DNA of 64,000 nucleotides from Erysipelotrichaceae bacterium (GCA_017419165.1 JAFOLW010000030.1:1-64000); one strand, 5' to 3'; numbered from the stretch's first letter, positions 52,053-59,769 are shown. Numbers and translations are program-made. Notes: a model not told the origin generated them from the sequence alone.

Positions 52053-52085
52053 TCAGAAAGGACGCCATCGTTTGTTTGTTTTCAT
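52053..52085 (-). CDS. Putative 10-codon upstream ORF with one Trp codon
   Basis: Between the T-box terminator and the binding-protein gene lies ATG followed by nine codons and TGA, encoding MKTNKRWRPF. It has a strong ribosome binding site (GAGAGGTG, about 4 nt before the ATG). The single Trp at codon 7 in a Trp-transporter leader may be meaningful or chance. The stop is 51 nt before the next start, and no hairpin is visible between them. Confidence 0.45.
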   Translation of the reverse strand: MKTNKRWRPF

Positions 52086-52102
52086 CTTTCACCTCTCGCG
52101 GA

Positions 52103-52140
52103 CAAAATAAAATCCTGTCCCTGAATTGCTGGGACAGGAT
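52103..52140 (-). terminator. T-box terminator of the Trp-type transporter
   Basis: On the minus strand ATCCTGTCCC (52140-52131) pairs with GGGACAGGAT (52121-52112), followed by a T-rich tail. Confidence 0.92.
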
Positions 52141-52366
52141 GTATTCTTCCTGCGGTGCCACCCGGCTTGATACGGTCGCCCGTATCCTCTCATGCATACC
52201 ATCATATGCGGATCCTCTTACGAAGGATCAGTTCGTCGCCCATACTCCTCAATGTTTCTGTTTGCCCTTGAAAGTCCATTCGGATCGGTATCCTTTATCA
52301 CATTTCACCATTCTGTGACTCTCTTTGAAAGAATTGTCCGGTCTTACTTACTCTTTCGCATCGGTT
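52105..52366 (-). promoter_or_regulatory. T-box riboswitch with UGG (Trp) specifier
   Basis: Read on the minus strand, the leader has a stem I with an AGAGAGTC arm near 52324. The specifier region reads GAATGGACT with TGG at 52278-52276. A GATACGG/CCGTATC stem follows (near 52187-52170), then the T-box GGGTGGCACCGCAGG (52163-52149). GCAGGA can pair with TCCTGT of the terminator to form the antiterminator. Uncharged tRNA-Trp should switch on the importer. Confidence 0.9.
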
Positions 52367-52372
52367 TATTTT

Positions 52373-52401
52373 CTTATATCGTAAATAATCGTTTCTGTCA
52401 A
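52373..52401 (-). promoter_or_regulatory. Promoter of the T-box / Trp-type transporter operon
   Basis: A perfect TTGACA (52401-52396), a 17-bp spacer and TATAAG (52378-52373) on the minus strand. It is the strongest -35 seen in the window. Confidence 0.8.
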
Positions 52402-52410
52402 GCGCTATGC

Positions 52411-52429
52411 ATTGTGAAAGAATTGTGAA
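52411..52429. repeat. Direct repeat ATTGTGAA between divergent promoters
   Basis: ATTGTGAA occurs at 52411-52418 and 52422-52429, an 11-bp period (one helical turn). It lies just upstream of the mgl -35 and of the Trp-transporter -35, where an activator could sit. Each copy also resembles a Rex half site, but the orientation is direct, not inverted. Confidence 0.5.
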
Positions 52430-52439
52430 GTTTTTTAGC

Positions 52440-52467
52440 TTGTAATCGTTTACATTTTCTCTATAAT
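52440..52467 (+). promoter_or_regulatory. mgl promoter
   Basis: TTGTAA (52440-52445), 16 bp, TATAAT (52462-52467). The leader carries AAGGAGG before ATG 52501. Confidence 0.65.
52441..52454 (+). promoter_or_regulatory. cre site (CcpA operator) in the mgl promoter
   Basis: TGTAATCGTTTACA fits the catabolite-responsive element TGWAANCGNTNWCA at all 14 positions. It overlaps the -35 and spacer, where CcpA would block RNA polymerase. It implies repression of galactose uptake when preferred sugars are present. Confidence 0.85.
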
Positions 52468-52500
52468 TAAATTGTAGGCCATGTGCCTAAGGAGGAAAAA

Positions 52501-53598
52501 ATGAAAAAGCTTTTAGGTGTATTGCTGGCTGTTCTCATGGTTTTCGCTCTTGTCGGTTGTTCTAACAACGGCGGCGGCGAAGGCGGTGAAGCAGCTCCGG
52601 CTTCCGATGCGGAAGATGTTGCAGTATTCTGGTATAACCATACTGACGCATATCTTTCCAGTGTTCGTTCTGCTATGACTGATGCGTTTGAGTCAGCAGG
52701 CGTTTCTTACTATCACTACGATGCAAATACGGATCAGGCTACTCAGACTGACCAGATCAAGACTGCTATCGCTAAAGGCGTTAAGGTCTTAGTTGTCAAC
52801 CAGGTCGAAGCATCCAACGATGACGTTACAAAGACGATCTTAGATGCAGCGAAAGAAGCTGGTCTGCCGGTCGTATTCTTCAACCGTTCCGTTTCCGAAG
52901 GTGTCGTTACTTCTTATGACAAGACCGCTTATGTCGGTACTGACTACACACAGGCCGGTCACATGGAAGGCAAGATGGTCGGTGACTATGTCTTAGCTAA
53001 CTATGACGCTCTCGACCTGAATGGCGATGGCACGATCTCTTATGTCATGTTCAAGGGCCAGGAAGGTAACCTCGAAGCTGATGCCAGAACGCAGTATGGT
53101 GTTGAAGACGCTGATGCAGTCTTAACAGCTGCCGGCAAACCTGCTTTAGCATTCTATGACGAGAACAACTCCGATAAGTATCTGTTAGACTTGAATGGTG
53201 CTTGGTCCGCAGCTGCTGCGAACGACTACATGGAGACCATCCTCTCTCAGTACAACGAAGCAAACGGCAACATGATCGAATTAGTCATCGCCAACAACGA
53301 TGATATGGCTCAGGGTGCTGTCGCTTCCTTAAAGAACCATGGTTACAATGATCCTTCTCAGGGTCAGACAGTCATTCCGGTATTCGGTGTTGACGCTATG
53401 GACTTCGCTGTTGCTCTGATCGATGAAGGTTCTATGACCGGTACTGTCAAACAGGATGCAGTCGGTATGGCTGATGCTGTCAAGACGATCGCTGTCAACT
53501 TCATGAACGGTGCAGGTGCATTCGACGGAATCAACTCTGCATACGAACTCGAAGGTACTTGGAGAGTAAATATCCCTTATTCTGCTTATAACGGATAA
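52501..53598 (+). CDS. mglB: Galactose/methyl-galactoside-binding lipoprotein
   Basis: This 365-residue substrate-binding lipoprotein has a signal peptide ending LVGC (Cys20), a Gly-rich spacer and a type I sugar-binding fold. FWYNHTDAYLSSVRSAM, VNQVEASNDDVTKTILDAA and ANNDDMAQGAV are MglB-like. The helix-loop DLNGDGTISYV matches the EF-hand-type calcium loop of galactose-binding proteins. The codon choice (GCT, GGT) suggests high expression. AAGGAGG fixes the start at 52501. Confidence 0.9.
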   Translation: MKKLLGVLLAVLMVFALVGCSNNGGGEGGEAAPASDAEDVAVFWYNHTDAYLSSVRSAMTDAFESAGVSYYHYDANTDQATQTDQIKTAIAKGVKVLVVNQVEASNDDVTKTILDAAKEAGLPVVFFNRSVSEGVVTSYDKTAYVGTDYTQAGHMEGKMVGDYVLANYDALDLNGDGTISYVMFKGQEGNLEADARTQYGVEDADAVLTAAGKPALAFYDENNSDKYLLDLNGAWSAAAANDYMETILSQYNEANGNMIELVIANNDDMAQGAVASLKNHGYNDPSQGQTVIPVFGVDAMDFAVALIDEGSMTGTVKQDAVGMADAVKTIAVNFMNGAGAFDGINSAYELEGTWRVNIPYSAYNG

Positions 53599-53620
53599 TA
53601 GTCGAGAATTACTGAACAAG

Positions 53621-53653
53621 AATATGCAGTCACGGCTTTCGTGACTGCATATT
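53621..53653 (+). terminator. Intercistronic hairpin mglB-mglA
   Basis: A 14-bp perfect stem (53621-53634 with 53640-53653) with a GCTTT loop. The T-tract (TTGTCT) is poor, so it is more likely an mRNA-stabilising or partial termination site that favours mglB. Confidence 0.6.
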
Positions 53654-53683
53654 TGTCTATTGAACTCTAGCGGAGGGTTATCT

Positions 53684-55186
53684 ATGAGCGAATCAAATGT
53701 TCTATTAAAAATGGAACACATCAGCAAATCATTCCCGGGCGTTAAAGCTCTGGATGATGTCAGCTTGAACGTAAAGGCCGGAACGGTCCATGCCCTGATG
53801 GGCGAGAACGGTGCCGGTAAATCGACACTGATGAAGTGTCTTTTCGGCGTTTATCATAAAGATGAAGGCCAAATCTATCTGAACGGCGAAGAAGTCGATT
53901 TCAAAGATTCCAAGGAGGCTCTTGAACATGGGGTTGCCATGGTCCATCAGGAGCTCAATCAGGCTTTGAAGAGAAATGTCATGGACAACATGTGGCTGGG
54001 TCGTTTTCCGAAGATGGACAATCTTCCGTTCGTTTCGGAAAAGAAGATGTACGAAAAAACGATGTCCGTCTTCAAGGGTCTGAATATCGATGTTGATCCG
54101 AAAAAAGTTATGTCAGAAATGCCGGTATCTCAACGCCAGATGGTTGAGATCGCCAAGGCTGTATCATACAATGCAAAAGTCATCGTTTTCGATGAACCGA
54201 CTTCCTCATTGACGGAAGTTGAAGTTGAGCACCTCTTCAGGATCATCAATGACCTGAGAAACAGAGGATGCGGTATCATCTACATCTCTCATAAAATGGA
54301 TGAGATCCTTCGTATCTCCGATGAAATCACGATCATGCGCGATGGCAAGTATATCACGACGGCGGATGCCAAGAATATCACGATGAACGAGATCATCAAA
54401 CTGATGGTCGGCCGTGAGATCACCAATGTCTATCCGCCGAAAGACAACGTCGTTGGCGAGCCTTTGCTGGAAGTCAAAGGATTGACGGCAGAATACTCCA
54501 AACTGAGCGATGTCACCTTTACTGCCCGTAAGGGAGAAGTCCTCGGTGTTGCCGGACTCGATGGTTCAGGCAGAACCGAACTGCTTGAAAACATCTTCGG
54601 CATTGCGACGAGAAGATCCGGGGAACTGTTTTTGAACGGTAAGCCGATCAAGAACGCCAATTCCCGCGATTCGATCAAGAACGGTTTTGCGATGCTTACG
54701 GAAGAAAGAAGAGCAACAGGCATCTTCGGTGTCAGAGACATCCAGGCCAACTCGACGATTTCTTCTCTGAAGCGTTATCTCAACGGGCCGTTCCTCGATG
54801 ACAAGAAGATGGCGGAAGCGACGCAGTGGGGCATCGATAAGCTGCAGACCAAGACGCCTTCACAGAAAACGCAGATCCGTTCACTTTCCGGCGGTAATCA
54901 GCAGAAGGTCATTCTGACCAGATGGCTGCTGACGGAACCGACGGTGTTGCTGCTGGATGAGCCGACCCGAGGCATCGACGTCGGTGCGAAGTATGAGATC
55001 TATGAACTGATCCTGGATCTGGCGAAGCAAGGCAAATGTGTCATCGTCGTCTCATCTGAAATGCCGGAGCTTCTCGGTATCTGCGACCGGATCTTGGTCA
55101 TGTCGGGCGGAAGACTTGCAGGTGAAGTCGATGCCAGAACGACCGATCAGGAAGAGATTATGACGCTTGCTGCGAAATATGTATAA
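53684..55186 (+). CDS. mglA: Galactose/methyl-galactoside import ATPase
   Basis: This 500-residue protein has two fused ABC domains, as in sugar importers of the MglA/RbsA type. The N-terminal half has Walker A GENGAGKS, VSQRQMVEIAKA and VFDEPTSSLT. The C-terminal half has LSGGNQQKVILTRWLL and LLLDEPTRGIDVG, and a degenerate Walker A (GLDGSGRT). The ATG at 53684 has GGAGGG upstream; an ATG 24 nt further upstream has no ribosome binding site. Confidence 0.93.
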   Translation: MSESNVLLKMEHISKSFPGVKALDDVSLNVKAGTVHALMGENGAGKSTLMKCLFGVYHKDEGQIYLNGEEVDFKDSKEALEHGVAMVHQELNQALKRNVMDNMWLGRFPKMDNLPFVSEKKMYEKTMSVFKGLNIDVDPKKVMSEMPVSQRQMVEIAKAVSYNAKVIVFDEPTSSLTEVEVEHLFRIINDLRNRGCGIIYISHKMDEILRISDEITIMRDGKYITTADAKNITMNEIIKLMVGREITNVYPPKDNVVGEPLLEVKGLTAEYSKLSDVTFTARKGEVLGVAGLDGSGRTELLENIFGIATRRSGELFLNGKPIKNANSRDSIKNGFAMLTEERRATGIFGVRDIQANSTISSLKRYLNGPFLDDKKMAEATQWGIDKLQTKTPSQKTQIRSLSGGNQQKVILTRWLLTEPTVLLLDEPTRGIDVGAKYEIYELILDLAKQGKCVIVVSSEMPELLGICDRILVMSGGRLAGEVDARTTDQEEIMTLAAKYV

Positions 55187-55202
55187 ATGAAGGGGATAAT
55201 CC

Positions 55203-56216
55203 ATGAAAAAATTTGATAGAAAAAAAATACTGGATCTGCTGTTGAATAACGCAATGTACATCATCATTGCTTTACTGGTGATCTATGTTTCGATCAAGAG
55301 GCCGAAATTCCTCGGATTGGCTTCGATCGTCAATATCGTCTCTCTGACAGCTTCCAAGCTCCCGATGGCTCTGGGTATCGCCGGATGTATCGTATTGGCC
55401 GGTACAGATATTTCTGCCGGCAAGATCGTCGGTCTGAGTGCCTGTATCACGGCTTCCTTGCTGACGACAGTCTATAAGATCTTTCCGTCGATGACGGCTC
55501 CTCTCCCGATCCCGGTAGTTCTGCTGATCATCCTTTGTGTCGGCGGTCTGATCGGACTGATCAACGGATTCTGCGTTGCCCAGTTCGACTTGCACCCGTA
55601 TATCGTCACACTGTCCACACAATTGATCGTCTACGGTTTGATCCTGATGTACATGATGTTAGGTACCAATAACGGCATGGCACTGTCCGGTATGACGGAT
55701 TCTTATAAGAAACTGGTTACCGGTTCTCTGTTCAAGATCGGAACAGTCTCCGTACCGATGTATGTCTTATATGCATTGTGCTTTGTGGTGATTATGTGGG
55801 TCGTATGGAACAAGACGACATTCGGCAAGAACATGTTCGCTGTCGGTTCCAATAAAGTTGCTGCAGAAGTTTCCGGTGTCAATGTCAAAAAGACCATCAT
55901 GATGGTCTTCACCCTTGCCGGAATGATGTATGCGATCACCGGTTTCATCGATGCAGCCAGAGTCGGTTCCGCCAATGCGACGACCGGTCTCAACTATGAA
56001 TCTGATGCGATCTCTGCCTGTGTCATCGGCGGCGTATCATTTGTCGGTGGTACCGGTAAGATCTCCGGTGTCATCATCGGTGTTCTTTTGCTGCAGGTCA
56101 TCTTTGCCGGATTGAACTTCCTTTCCGTCAACGCCAACCTGATCTATATCGTCAAAGGTTTGATCATCCTGATCGCCTGCGCGATCGATATGCGTAAGTA
56201 CCTGACAAAGAAGTAA
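55203..56216 (+). CDS. mglC: Galactose/methyl-galactoside permease
   Basis: This 337-residue permease has about ten hydrophobic helices and family motifs: the central LSTQLIVYGLILMYMMLG, FGKNMFAVGSNKVAAEVSGVNV and the C-terminal GGVSFVGGTGKISGVIIGVLLL. It forms the membrane channel for MglA and MglB. A GGGG stretch lies before the ATG. Its stop overlaps the next gene by one base. Confidence 0.92.
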   Translation: MKKFDRKKILDLLLNNAMYIIIALLVIYVSIKRPKFLGLASIVNIVSLTASKLPMALGIAGCIVLAGTDISAGKIVGLSACITASLLTTVYKIFPSMTAPLPIPVVLLIILCVGGLIGLINGFCVAQFDLHPYIVTLSTQLIVYGLILMYMMLGTNNGMALSGMTDSYKKLVTGSLFKIGTVSVPMYVLYALCFVVIMWVVWNKTTFGKNMFAVGSNKVAAEVSGVNVKKTIMMVFTLAGMMYAITGFIDAARVGSANATTGLNYESDAISACVIGGVSFVGGTGKISGVIIGVLLLQVIFAGLNFLSVNANLIYIVKGLIILIACAIDMRKYLTKK

Positions 56217-56605
56217 TGCCGGATACCGAAAAAGAAAAACTGAAAGAACAAACTAAAGGCGAAATGGATGTTTCGCCTCTTAGTTTGCATAACATCTATA
56301 AAAACATCCATATCTCTGTACGCACTTTGGATTTCATCATTGTCGGTTTGATCGCAGCTTTGTTTGTGGTCCTGCTGATCGGATTCAACAATCGCGGTTT
56401 TGTGATCGAGTTCGATTCACAAGGCGGTACGCCGATCCCTTCACAGAAACTGATGTACGGCGATCTGATTGAAATCGAAGAACCGAGCAGAGAAGGTTAC
56501 CATTTTGATGGTCTTTCCAGGCATGCAAGCTGTGAAGACCGCTTCGATATGCAGACGCCGATCGACGGTTCCATGAAACTGTATGCCTGCTGGATCGTTG
56601 AATAG
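56216..56605 (+). CDS. Membrane protein with InlB-type B-repeat, end of mgl operon
   Basis: This 129-residue protein has a hydrophilic N-terminus (about 1-38), one membrane helix (about 39-58) and an outer region that matches a single InlB/Listeria-Bacteroides B-repeat: IEFDSQGGTPIPSQKLMYGD, then EEPSREGYHFDGL and MKLYACW. Such repeats usually occur in surface proteins. It is coupled to mglC by TAATG, which is unusual for a sugar importer operon. The function is unknown; a surface or transporter-associated role is a guess. Confidence 0.7.
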   Translation: MPDTEKEKLKEQTKGEMDVSPLSLHNIYKNIHISVRTLDFIIVGLIAALFVVLLIGFNNRGFVIEFDSQGGTPIPSQKLMYGDLIEIEEPSREGYHFDGLSRHASCEDRFDMQTPIDGSMKLYACWIVE

Positions 56606-56636
56606 ATACTGAATGATTGAATAAAGAAAACCAGCT

Positions 56637-57230
56637 ATGAAAAATGTAAAGATGTATCTGCTGCTGTTCCTGATCTTAACTCTTTGTGCTTGCAGTGCAA
56701 AAAAGACAGAAGAAGCGCAAGTCACAGAAACAGAGACTGCAGGCAGTGTGGTCAAGATTGCCGTTACGGTAAAAGACTACGGCACATTCAAAGCGGAATT
56801 GTATGAAGATATCGCACCTAAGACGGTTGCCAATTTCGTTTCACTGGTGAATGACGGCTTTTATGACAACAATCGTTTCCACAGGATCATTGATGGATTC
56901 ATGATACAGGGCGGTGCCGATCCTTCCGGCACGGTCGGGCATCTTGAAGGGGAGTTTTCTGCCAACGGCTTTCAAAATGATCTGAAACATACGGAAGGCG
57001 TATTGTCGATGGCCAGAGCTAAAGATATGAATTCCGCTACTTCCCAGTTCTTCGTAATGGTCGGAGATGCCGACTGGCTTGACGGCCAGTATGCTGCATT
57101 CGGCAAAGTCTATGAAGGCCTTGACCTCGTTAAGAAGATCGCTGCAGACGCAAAACCGATCGACAATAACGGCACCATCAAGGAAGAAGAGATGCCGGTG
57201 ATCGAATCGATCCGCATCATCGAAGAATGA
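56637..57230 (+). CDS. Lipoprotein peptidyl-prolyl cis-trans isomerase (cyclophilin)
   Basis: This 197-residue protein has a lipoprotein signal (LILTLCACSA, Cys19) and a bacterial cyclophilin domain. TVANFVSLVNDGFYDNNRFHRIIDGFMIQGG is shortened here to its core FHRIIDGFMIQGGADP; SMARAKDMNSATSQFFV and LDGQYAAFGKVYEG follow. It should fold secreted proteins at the outer face of the membrane. An ATG at codon 6 is an alternative start. The ribosome binding site is weak. Confidence 0.88.
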   Translation: MKNVKMYLLLFLILTLCACSAKKTEEAQVTETETAGSVVKIAVTVKDYGTFKAELYEDIAPKTVANFVSLVNDGFYDNNRFHRIIDGFMIQGGADPSGTVGHLEGEFSANGFQNDLKHTEGVLSMARAKDMNSATSQFFVMVGDADWLDGQYAAFGKVYEGLDLVKKIAADAKPIDNNGTIKEEEMPVIESIRIIEE

Positions 57231-57241
57231 ACAATTAAACA

Positions 57242-57274
57242 AAAAGCACTCGTGTCTGACTGAGTGCTTTTCTT
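57242..57274 (+). terminator. Terminator after the mgl/cyclophilin genes
   Basis: AAAAGCACTC (57242-57251) pairs with GAGTGCTTTT (57262-57271), with a 10-nt loop and T-rich tail. Confidence 0.85.
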
Positions 57275-57318
57275 ATGCCAACAAGATACTGGTGTATCAA
57301 TTCAAAGAAAAAATACGA

Positions 57319-57324
57319 TATAAT
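57319..57324 (+). promoter_or_regulatory. -10 box of the DUF2779 gene
   Basis: TATAAT ends 16 nt before ATG 57341; the short leader has AGAGGT. No clear -35. Confidence 0.45.
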
Positions 57325-57340
57325 ATAGACAGAGGTAGAT

Positions 57341-58792
57341 ATGTATCATATCAGTGATATCAAAAAGTTTCTGCGTTGTGAACGGCTTTACTTTTACGGT
57401 AAAGACGAGAATAACGTTTTTAAACCATATCTTCGTTCTGATGAGAACATCGTTGAATTGCTGAAGGATTATTTCGGGATCGATGAATGCTATGAAGGAA
57501 TCAGAAATGATCCCGGTGAAAGGTTTTTCTCAAGTATAGATCAATACGAATGGTTCGTTCATCCGCGTTTCGTTGAAGGTGAGATGCGCGTGAATATTCC
57601 TTTCATGCACAAAAAGGGCGATGGATTCGACCTTTATTTCATATATTACGGTTCCATGATCAAGGAACTTGATACGCTCGGTTATCGGATCAGTGTGAAG
57701 GTCCTGAAAGATCTCGGCATTAAGATCGATGAGATCTATGTGATCCGCCTGAACCCGGATTACATCAACGAAGGGAAGCTCGACTCCAAAAAACTGTTTC
57801 TTTGCGAGAACAGGTTCGGACGGCGTTCCGTCAAAGCGATCGTCGAGGAAACCGATGTGGATTTCGATCGGTATATAGCAGATATGGAGGCTTACGATCC
57901 GGAAAAGATACCGGCACGAAAATGCCGTTTCTGCAAGCTCAACGGCTTGTGCGAATACTATGAACGTTGTTTCCCGGAAGAAAAAGCGCAAGAGGACGAT
58001 TCCATACTGACGCTGGTCTCTTCTCAGCATAAGAACCGGATGTATGAAGAGGGGATACGTCACTTGAAAGATGCGGATCCGCAGCTGCTGGAAGGGTCAA
58101 GGACGCAATATGCGCAAGTCATGGCGTCGAGGAACGGCGGGATCTTCATCGACCGGTATTCCCTGAGTTCCTGGCTCGACAAGATCTCCGGGCGGCCGAT
58201 CTCGTTCATCGATTTCGAGTGGGACCGTTATCTGATCCCCGTATATGAAAAGATGCGTCCGATGGATGTGGTCTGCTTCGAATTTGCCTTGTATTACATC
58301 GATGAGGCAGGGCACATGGAACACAGGACTTTCGTCGGGACCCAGGACTGCCGGAGGCAGTTCGTGGAGGCTTTGCTGGAATATCTTCCGGGATCCGGTC
58401 CGATCCTGGCATACAACGCACAAGGTGCGGAATGCCTGCGGCTGATCGAGCTGTCACAGATCTTTCCGGAATACCGGGATGCTTTATTGAAGATCGTCGA
58501 CCGTTTCGTCGATCTGGCGGTCCCGTTCACGGAAGGTCTGGTCTATGATGTCCGGATGCAGGGAAATTTCTCTTTGAAGAAACTCGTGGATATCTGCTCG
58601 GATTATTCGTATAAGGATCTGGATATCTATGACGGAATGGAAGCGGTCTTCAATTGGCGCGATATCGCCGGTGCCGATGCGGAAAAGGGGAAACAGATCG
58701 TTGAGAATCTCAAGGAATACTGTTCCCTGGATGCTTACGGATTGTTTTTGGTCTACCGTTGGCTGATTCAACTCATGCTTGAGTCTAAATAA
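57341..58792 (+). CDS. DUF2779 protein: PD-(D/E)XK-like plus exonuclease-like domains
   Basis: This 483-residue cytosolic protein matches the DUF2779 type. The N-terminal half starts like RecB/Cas4-type nucleases (MYHISDIKKFLRCERLYFYG). It contains a four-cysteine cluster, Cys195-x2-Cys198-x5-Cys204-x5-Cys210, of the kind that binds Fe-S in Cas4/AddB proteins. The C-terminal half has FIDFEWDR (Asp291 and Glu293) and YCSLDAYGLFLVYRWL, in line with a DnaQ-like 3'-5' exonuclease fold. I see no CRISPR or phage genes nearby. The role is not established; DNA repair or RNA processing is possible. Confidence 0.75.
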   Translation: MYHISDIKKFLRCERLYFYGKDENNVFKPYLRSDENIVELLKDYFGIDECYEGIRNDPGERFFSSIDQYEWFVHPRFVEGEMRVNIPFMHKKGDGFDLYFIYYGSMIKELDTLGYRISVKVLKDLGIKIDEIYVIRLNPDYINEGKLDSKKLFLCENRFGRRSVKAIVEETDVDFDRYIADMEAYDPEKIPARKCRFCKLNGLCEYYERCFPEEKAQEDDSILTLVSSQHKNRMYEEGIRHLKDADPQLLEGSRTQYAQVMASRNGGIFIDRYSLSSWLDKISGRPISFIDFEWDRYLIPVYEKMRPMDVVCFEFALYYIDEAGHMEHRTFVGTQDCRRQFVEALLEYLPGSGPILAYNAQGAECLRLIELSQIFPEYRDALLKIVDRFVDLAVPFTEGLVYDVRMQGNFSLKKLVDICSDYSYKDLDIYDGMEAVFNWRDIAGADAEKGKQIVENLKEYCSLDAYGLFLVYRWLIQLMLESK

Positions 58793-58811
58793 ATATAAAG
58801 GAGGAAGACTT

Positions 58812-59333
58812 ATGAAATTCGCTATTTATGGTGAAAATGTAACTGTGAATGACACGATGAGGGAAAAGATCGAACAGAGACTTTCCGAGCTCAACAAATA
58901 CGTTGTCATTGACGAGGCGCAAAGTGCCCGTGTCACCGTAAAGATCCACGGAGATGCTTTGAAAGTTGAGGTGAACGTTCCTACCAAACTCGGATTGATG
59001 AGGTCGGAAGTCGTACATCAGGACTTCTCGACAGCCGTTGATCTGGCGATCGATAAACTGGAAGATCAGATCAGAAGACAGAAGGGCAGACTTTCCAGAA
59101 GGCACAAGGATTCTCTTGCGGAAAACTTCTATGAAGCCGGCCAGGAAGAAAACGATACGCCGGTCAGGACGAAAACGATCTATGCCGATGAGATGATCCT
59201 GGACGAAGCGATCATGCGTATGGAGATGCTGTCACATTCCTTCTTCATCTACAAAGATGCGGATTCCGAGAAGCTGGCTGTCGTCTATAAGAGGAATGAA
59301 GGAGGCTACGGCCTGATCGAGATCAGCGAATAA
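58812..59333 (+). CDS. hpf: Ribosome hibernation-promoting factor, long form
   Basis: HPF inactivates ribosomes in stationary phase by forming 100S dimers. The 173-residue protein is the long form: an N-terminal RaiA-like domain (about 1-98) and a C-terminal dimerisation domain (about 118-173, KTIYADEMILDEAIMRMEML and VVYKRNEGGYGLIEI). GGAGGAAG precedes ATG 58812; the frame is open 33 nt further upstream but without a ribosome binding site. Confidence 0.94.
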   Translation: MKFAIYGENVTVNDTMREKIEQRLSELNKYVVIDEAQSARVTVKIHGDALKVEVNVPTKLGLMRSEVVHQDFSTAVDLAIDKLEDQIRRQKGRLSRRHKDSLAENFYEAGQEENDTPVRTKTIYADEMILDEAIMRMEMLSHSFFIYKDADSEKLAVVYKRNEGGYGLIEISE

Positions 59334-59367
59334 ATCAGTCGAGTCGTTATTATCACGTATCATTCGG

Positions 59368-59391
59368 TCAAAGGTGCTTCGGCACCTTTGA
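59368..59391 (+). other. Strong TTCG-capped hairpin after hpf
   Basis: TCAAAGGTGC (59368-59377) pairs with GCACCTTTGA (59382-59391) with a TTCG tetraloop, 10 bp. No T-run follows, so it is probably an mRNA-stabilising structure or a weak terminator. The next gene starts 16 nt later. Confidence 0.6.
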
Positions 59392-59406
59392 TCTAGAAGG
59401 GGGCAT

Positions 59407-59721
59407 ATGAAAGAGGTCGGAAACAAAAAACAAAGACGTGACATTGAATTGTTATCGAGGAATTACCGGGATTTCAAGCTTTTGCTGGATGAAGTCCAGG
59501 GAAACGTTGTCAGTCATGACTATCGGAAGATCGAGGCGGGCATCAAGATCATCACCCATATCGAGAACGTCATAGACAGTCTCGAAGAAGATGACCGTTT
59601 CATCATTGAGAAAGAAGTCATAGAAGGAAAACGTGGGAACTGGTATCTGGATTACTTCTCCGCATCCTCGTATTACAGGCACAGAAATCGCGCCTATATG
59701 AACTTTCTGCGTTGTCTGTAA
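59407..59721 (+). CDS. Small protein with sigma-4/ArpU-like C-terminus
   Basis: This 104-residue basic protein has no signal or membrane segment. The C-terminal half (SLEEDDRFIIEKEVIEGK, then SASSYYRHRNRAYMNFLRCL) has the pattern of a sigma-region-4-type or ArpU-like helix-turn-helix. It resembles a mycoplasma family (MG284/MPN403), as far as I recall. It lies directly before ptsI. AGAAGGGGG precedes the ATG. The function is unknown. Confidence 0.65.
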   Translation: MKEVGNKKQRRDIELLSRNYRDFKLLLDEVQGNVVSHDYRKIEAGIKIITHIENVIDSLEEDDRFIIEKEVIEGKRGNWYLDYFSASSYYRHRNRAYMNFLRCL

Positions 59722-59740
59722 TTGTTTACGGAAGTATAAT
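59712..59740 (+). promoter_or_regulatory. ptsI promoter
   Basis: TTGTCT (59712-59717), 17 bp, TATAAT (59735-59740). It begins in the last codons of the small protein gene. Confidence 0.65.
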
Positions 59741-59769
59741 TAAACTAGATAAAGAGAGGATAACAAAAT

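Noticed and set aside
52411-52429. ATTGTGAA repeat as a Rex operator
   Set aside because: The copies are in direct orientation; Rex needs an inverted TTGTGAA/TTCACAA pair.
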